Assembly: GCA_003254925.1 (NCBI GenBank)
Contig: QANZ01029950.1
Location: forward strand, 1 to 64,000
Direction: 5' to 3'
Length of the DNA: 64,000 nt
Source of the DNA: Chamaecrista fasciculata
Taxonomy: Eukaryota > Streptophyta > Magnoliopsida > Fabales > Fabaceae
The translations under genes were made by a program, and so were the position numbers. The notes beneath the pieces were generated by a model. That model worked only from the letters and a program-made list of their open reading frames with translations. It made no database searches and was not told the DNA's origin. The stretch's first letter is position 1, and each line of letters starts with the position of its first letter. Positions 60,760-64,000 of this stretch are shown here, one piece after another.

Positions 60760-61350
60760 TGGCTAGCACTTATCTAGTTCACCGGAGAGGGCTGCGAGAG
60801 CCAAGTGTTGAGCAAGAACCTGCAAGAGCTTCACAGGGGGGCCCTGCGAAGTGTACTCCGACGCTCAAGTTAGTAAGAGAGTAATCAGAAAGTAAGAGAA
60901 TTTCAGAGTGTAAGAAGTAGCTAACCTTGAACTGGTGAGATGAGCTCTATTTATAGAGCAGGGAGGAGAGAGGTGGTCAGCGTGCGGGGCGGACCACGTA
61001 CTGGACACGATCCCCACCAGCGAAGATGGTGGAGGCCGAGATTTGCGGAGCAAGGCAATCGTGGGTGATTGCGTGTTGTGTCGCTAGGCGGGCGCCTAGA
61101 AACTGGAGATCGTGGGTATGAGCAAGTCAGTAACCCACGATCTCCCGTAGCGTGGATTGCGGAGCGGGGTAATCGTGGGTGACCACGTGTCATGATGGGG
61201 GCGTGCGCCAAGACCCAGGATGGATCACGGCCGCCCCTACTTGTGCTTAGGGCGCCCGATTGACTCGAGGGCGTCTCGCAAGGTGCGGAGAGGAGAAGAG
61301 GCCCGGTGCGAGGGCCGTTTAGGCGTACGCCCAAATAGTGATGTATCACA
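60760..61350 (-). repeat. Putative 3' LTR of a minus-strand Ty3/gypsy (Tat-like) element
   Basis: Read on the minus strand it starts TGTGATACATCAC after a polypurine tract and ends AAGTGCTAGCCA. A TATA box CTATAAATAG lies at 60947-60956 (minus). The R/U5 part closely resembles that of the LTRs at 8300-14375 (shared TCTTACTAACTT, GCCCCCCTGTG and CTTGCAGG in the same order and spacing). No primer site follows its end, so it is taken as the 3' LTR. The other LTR would be beyond the window. Confidence 0.6.
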
Positions 61351-61369
61351 AGTCCCTCCTTAAAGAAGT
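61351..61369 (-). other. Polypurine tract next to the putative 3' LTR
   Basis: On the minus strand CTTCTTTAAGGAGGGACT runs directly into the LTR start TGTG. The matching stretch before LTR 3 of the 8300-14375 element ends GTTGGGACTAG. Confidence 0.55.
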
Positions 61370-61678
61370 CTACGAGCGCGTTCGTCGTACTGTTCCTTAA
61401 GGCGAGCGGGATGACAGATTTGGAGAGCGTGCGATGGGATCCGTGCTTGGGCAGTGTATTCGCGTCGATTGGCGAACGCCCAAAATGTGCAGGAGTACTT
61501 GTCCCCCGCGCAGAGGAAAAAGTAGGAACGACGACCTTCAATGGGAAAATGGAAAGTCAGTGGATCATGGCGGGCGGGCAAGTGGTAGGTAGGGTTGTCT
61601 TGTCAGGGACACGTGTCGCTACCCGGGAGGCAGAAATTTGAAAAACAAAAAACGCCTCGTATGCCGCGCTCGCAAGGG

Positions 61679-61686
61679 TATAAAAA
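61679..61686 (+). promoter_or_regulatory. TATA box of the antisense ORF
   Basis: GGGTATAAAAAGGCC on the + strand, followed at a normal distance by a leader and a possible leader intron (donor CTG|GTGAGTC at about 61851, acceptor TTTGCAG at 62234). Confidence 0.5.
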
Positions 61687-62380
61687 GGCCAAAGGAAGCG
61701 TCTTTTATATCTTTACATACTTCAGCGATTTGAGGAGAGAGAAGAGAGGAAATCGAAGAGTTCACCCGCCGGAGTTGCAGAACCGTCGCCGGAAAACGGA
61801 GAGAAGTGACCGTGAAGGAGAATCGTTCGAGCGAAAGGCTTTCTGGTGAGTCTTCCCTGTCGATTCTGTGTTGTTTTTCGCTGGGTTAGGTTTTGACGGT
61901 GTGGAAGTCGATGTGTCGTTTGTTTCTGGGAGGTGTTGGGCCGTCGTGGGTGACGGCGGAAATGGGTTGGTTGTCTGAACAGAGTGGTTGTCATTCGCTG
62001 TAGGGTGCGAGTTTGTGAGTGTGAGGTCAGCGAAAAATGGGTGTGGGTCTGGGTGTAGGGTGTTGAGTTTCTGGGTTTTTCTGGGTTTTCTGGGTGACTG
62101 TTCATCGAGTTCATACCCTCTGATGAAGGTGACGTTTGGGGTTTTCTGGGTTTGTGGGGCGGTCGCCGTATATGAGTGAGTCGGTCGTCAGTTGTACGGG
62201 CATGATGACATGTGCTTCCTTTTTTGTTTGCAGGGTATCCAGGGTACGAGTGGTCAGTAGTTGATAATCAGGGCGAGCGCCACAAATTGTTCAACTTCCA
62301 AACTAACAACCAAACGTACTATGTCTTCAGGTACCTCCTAATCCCTTGTGTTTTGACTTTTCTGGCAAGTGTTAGAGACC

Positions 62381-64000
62381 ATGGTGGTCATTAGGGAGTT
62401 AGCAGAAGGTGAAGAACTAAGTAGAGTTAGTAGTTTGACTACACAGGGCAGTAGCTCTGTAGATTTGGAAGAGGTTCGACAGTCGTTAGAGGAAACGGTG
62501 CGGCGGGCGGCTAGGTTACTAGCAAGGAGAGCCAGTGAAAGGGCGGGCGCACTTACTGTCTACAGAGGGGGTATGGATCTGGCGACCGTGCAACCATCAA
62601 ACGTGGAACACGATACATTAGACGCGTCGGAGGAGCAAGTGCTGGAGCTCTCCGACTGTTCCGAGGGAGAGCCCCCAATGTTGAGGGAAGAACCAACGGG
62701 TCCCCTGAGTGGGTCGGCGGCCGAGGGGGAGCGCCTGATCATGGCGCGTGACGAGGTGGTGTGGGACGCCGCGGAGGGGTTAGGGAACCCCGAAGTTAGG
62801 GCGACCACGGGGCCGCCAGCAGAGCCTTCCAAATTTGCCACCGATGAAGAGTTGGAGGCGGCCCAAGTGGCGTATTTTGGGCCAGGGTCCGGCCGGGAGG
62901 GGAGCGGCATGGCCGTCGACGTGTGGGACGGCAACAATTCTATGTGGTGGACTCATCCGCGTGGGTTCATCGTACACGAAATCCTGTTGCGAGAGTGTGA
63001 TTCCGACATGCCGTTTAAAGAGTTTGAGATGGAGGTGCTGAATCACCTCAACTGTTGTCCAGCGCAGTTCGCAGCGAACGCCTGGAGGAGTTTGAAATTT
63101 GTGCAGTATGCTGCGTGGACAGTGGGCAGGGAGCTCACTGTGAAGTTGTTTTTGTATTGGTTCTCCGTGAAGGCTGGGGACAACGGGCGGGTGAACATCC
63201 AGAGGAAGGGGGGGTGCTCTACCTGGGTTTCCTGCCAGTATAAGTAACTGGAAGAACTGGAAGGACATATACTTCCCCATAGTGCGCAACGACGTTGAGC
63301 GCCCGTGGTGGGTGAGGGAAGAGGATGGGCGCCCGTTATTTCCAGTGGCGTGGTCGGACGCCATCACGGGGACTAGCCCTATTAAGAGAGGGCATCTGAG
63401 CGAGGAGGAGCGGCGGACGGATAGGCTGCTAACCTCGTTTTACAAAAACTATGAACAAACATGTAATATTTTAACTAACACTAACATTTACTTTCCTTTT
63501 GCATGTGTGACTTGGTTGTTTGGGCTGCGTCTAACGAGTGTGTTATTGGTTTTGCAGCAATGAAAGAGGCGCAGAGGAGGCCGGAAGCCCAGGGCGCCGG
63601 AAGCTCGGCCGCGGTTGGCCGGGCGAAGAGGAGTGGCGAGCCGGGGAGGGCGCAGGGCAGGGCCACTGGGGGAATGAGGGCGCCACCAGTTGCGCCAGGG
63701 GGGAGGGCAAGGGGTGCGGGCCCTTCGTCCCGCGCTCATACGGCGTCTGGGGGCGCGGGGCAGGTGTCGGCGAGCCCATCGAGGAGGAGGGCTGGGCCAC
63801 CGGTGTTGGCGCCTGGAGGAATGAGGCAGGCGGGGGGCCCGTCAGGGCGGGGGAGGAGGGATGATGGGAGGGGGAAAGGGCTGGCCGATAGGGAGGAGCC
63901 GCCGGCAAAGAGGGCGCGCGTCGTCCGACCAGCAGATCCCGGGGAGTTCATCCACTGGGACGATGAAGAATTGGATCGGTTCATCAAGGTGAGCCATCCA
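62381..64000 (+). CDS. Partial multi-exon transposon ORF, putative gypsy-type transposon protein
   Basis: Starts at ATG 62381 (context ACCATGG) with a Glu/Arg-rich low-complexity N-terminus. From about 62940 it has a segment like the plant 'putative gypsy type transposon' domain: FEMEVLNHLNCCPAQFAANAW, then (after a frame change) a Trp-rich NWKNWKDIYFP stretch. The frame change falls at a run of seven G (about 63208-63214); six G would keep it open, so it is a real frameshift or a homopolymer error. Introns: 63463-63557 and a donor at 63989 (AAG|GTGAGCC). The exon 63558-63988 encodes a Gly/Arg/Pro-rich region ending ELDRFIK. It continues past the window. It lies antisense inside the inferred minus-strand retroelement. 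Not a host gene. Confidence 0.65.

Noticed and set aside
60951-61541. 196-aa minus-strand ORF
   Set aside because: It crosses the LTR boundary and polypurine tract and shows no domain.
62560-63367. Minus-strand ORFs of 125 and 195 aa
   Set aside because: They are shadows of the GC-rich + strand transposon ORF, which has the recognisable domain and splice sites.
1-64000. CRISPR array, operons, phage or plasmid functions
   Set aside because: The sequence is plant nuclear DNA; regular short repeats here are transposon arms or microsatellites.

Overview
This is AT-rich nuclear DNA from a flowering plant, most likely a dicot. The genes have short exons with GT-AG introns and encode plant-specific receptor kinases and a plant PP2C phosphatase. 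The rest is plant-type transposable elements. No tRNA, rRNA or CRISPR locus and no bacterial-style operon was seen. Species cannot be fixed from the sequence.

Three intact host genes were found, all on the + strand: a PP2C-type phosphatase in 8 coding exons (36025-39540, 428 aa when spliced), an LRK10L-type wall-associated-like receptor kinase in 3 exons (43422-45956, 638 aa), and an LRR subfamily III receptor kinase in 2 exons split by a 3.2-kb intron (53979-59168, 657 aa). They look like independent signalling genes separated by repeats; nothing suggests they form a unit.

The left 35 kb is almost entirely nested mobile elements. In order: a hAT-like element (1-971); a TRIM (1004-2905) interrupted by a CACTA element (1053-2616) that carries what looks like one exon of a SelT-like gene; a hAT MITE (3421-3904); a Mutator-like (MULE) element (4901-6042); two foldback elements; a 6.1-kb non-autonomous LTR retrotransposon (8300-14375) with three LTRs instead of two; a degenerate telomere-like stretch; a hAT element containing another hAT element (17040-18567); a series of MULE-like foldbacks, one with a 680-bp assembly gap; a LINE tail; and a tandem array of about 115-bp units (26311-30960) invaded by a solo Copia-type LTR, a MULE with captured coding sequence, and a hAT MITE. 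A small LTR element on the minus strand follows (32479-34339).

Between and around the genes are more foldback MITEs (many with 9-bp target duplications), a tRNA-derived SINE directly behind the LRK10L gene, a 5'-truncated LINE with a 13-bp target duplication (48426-49839), and a Stowaway MITE. The right edge (60760-64000) is best read as the 3' end of a large minus-strand Ty3/gypsy element of the Tat type. It has a 3' LTR, a polypurine tract, and an antisense multi-exon ORF on the + strand with its own TATA box that continues past the window.

The most unusual structures are the LTR-LTR-internal-LTR element, whose LTR-LTR junction looks like that of a 2-LTR circle; its R/U5-like similarity to the right-edge element; and several captured host-gene fragments inside transposons.
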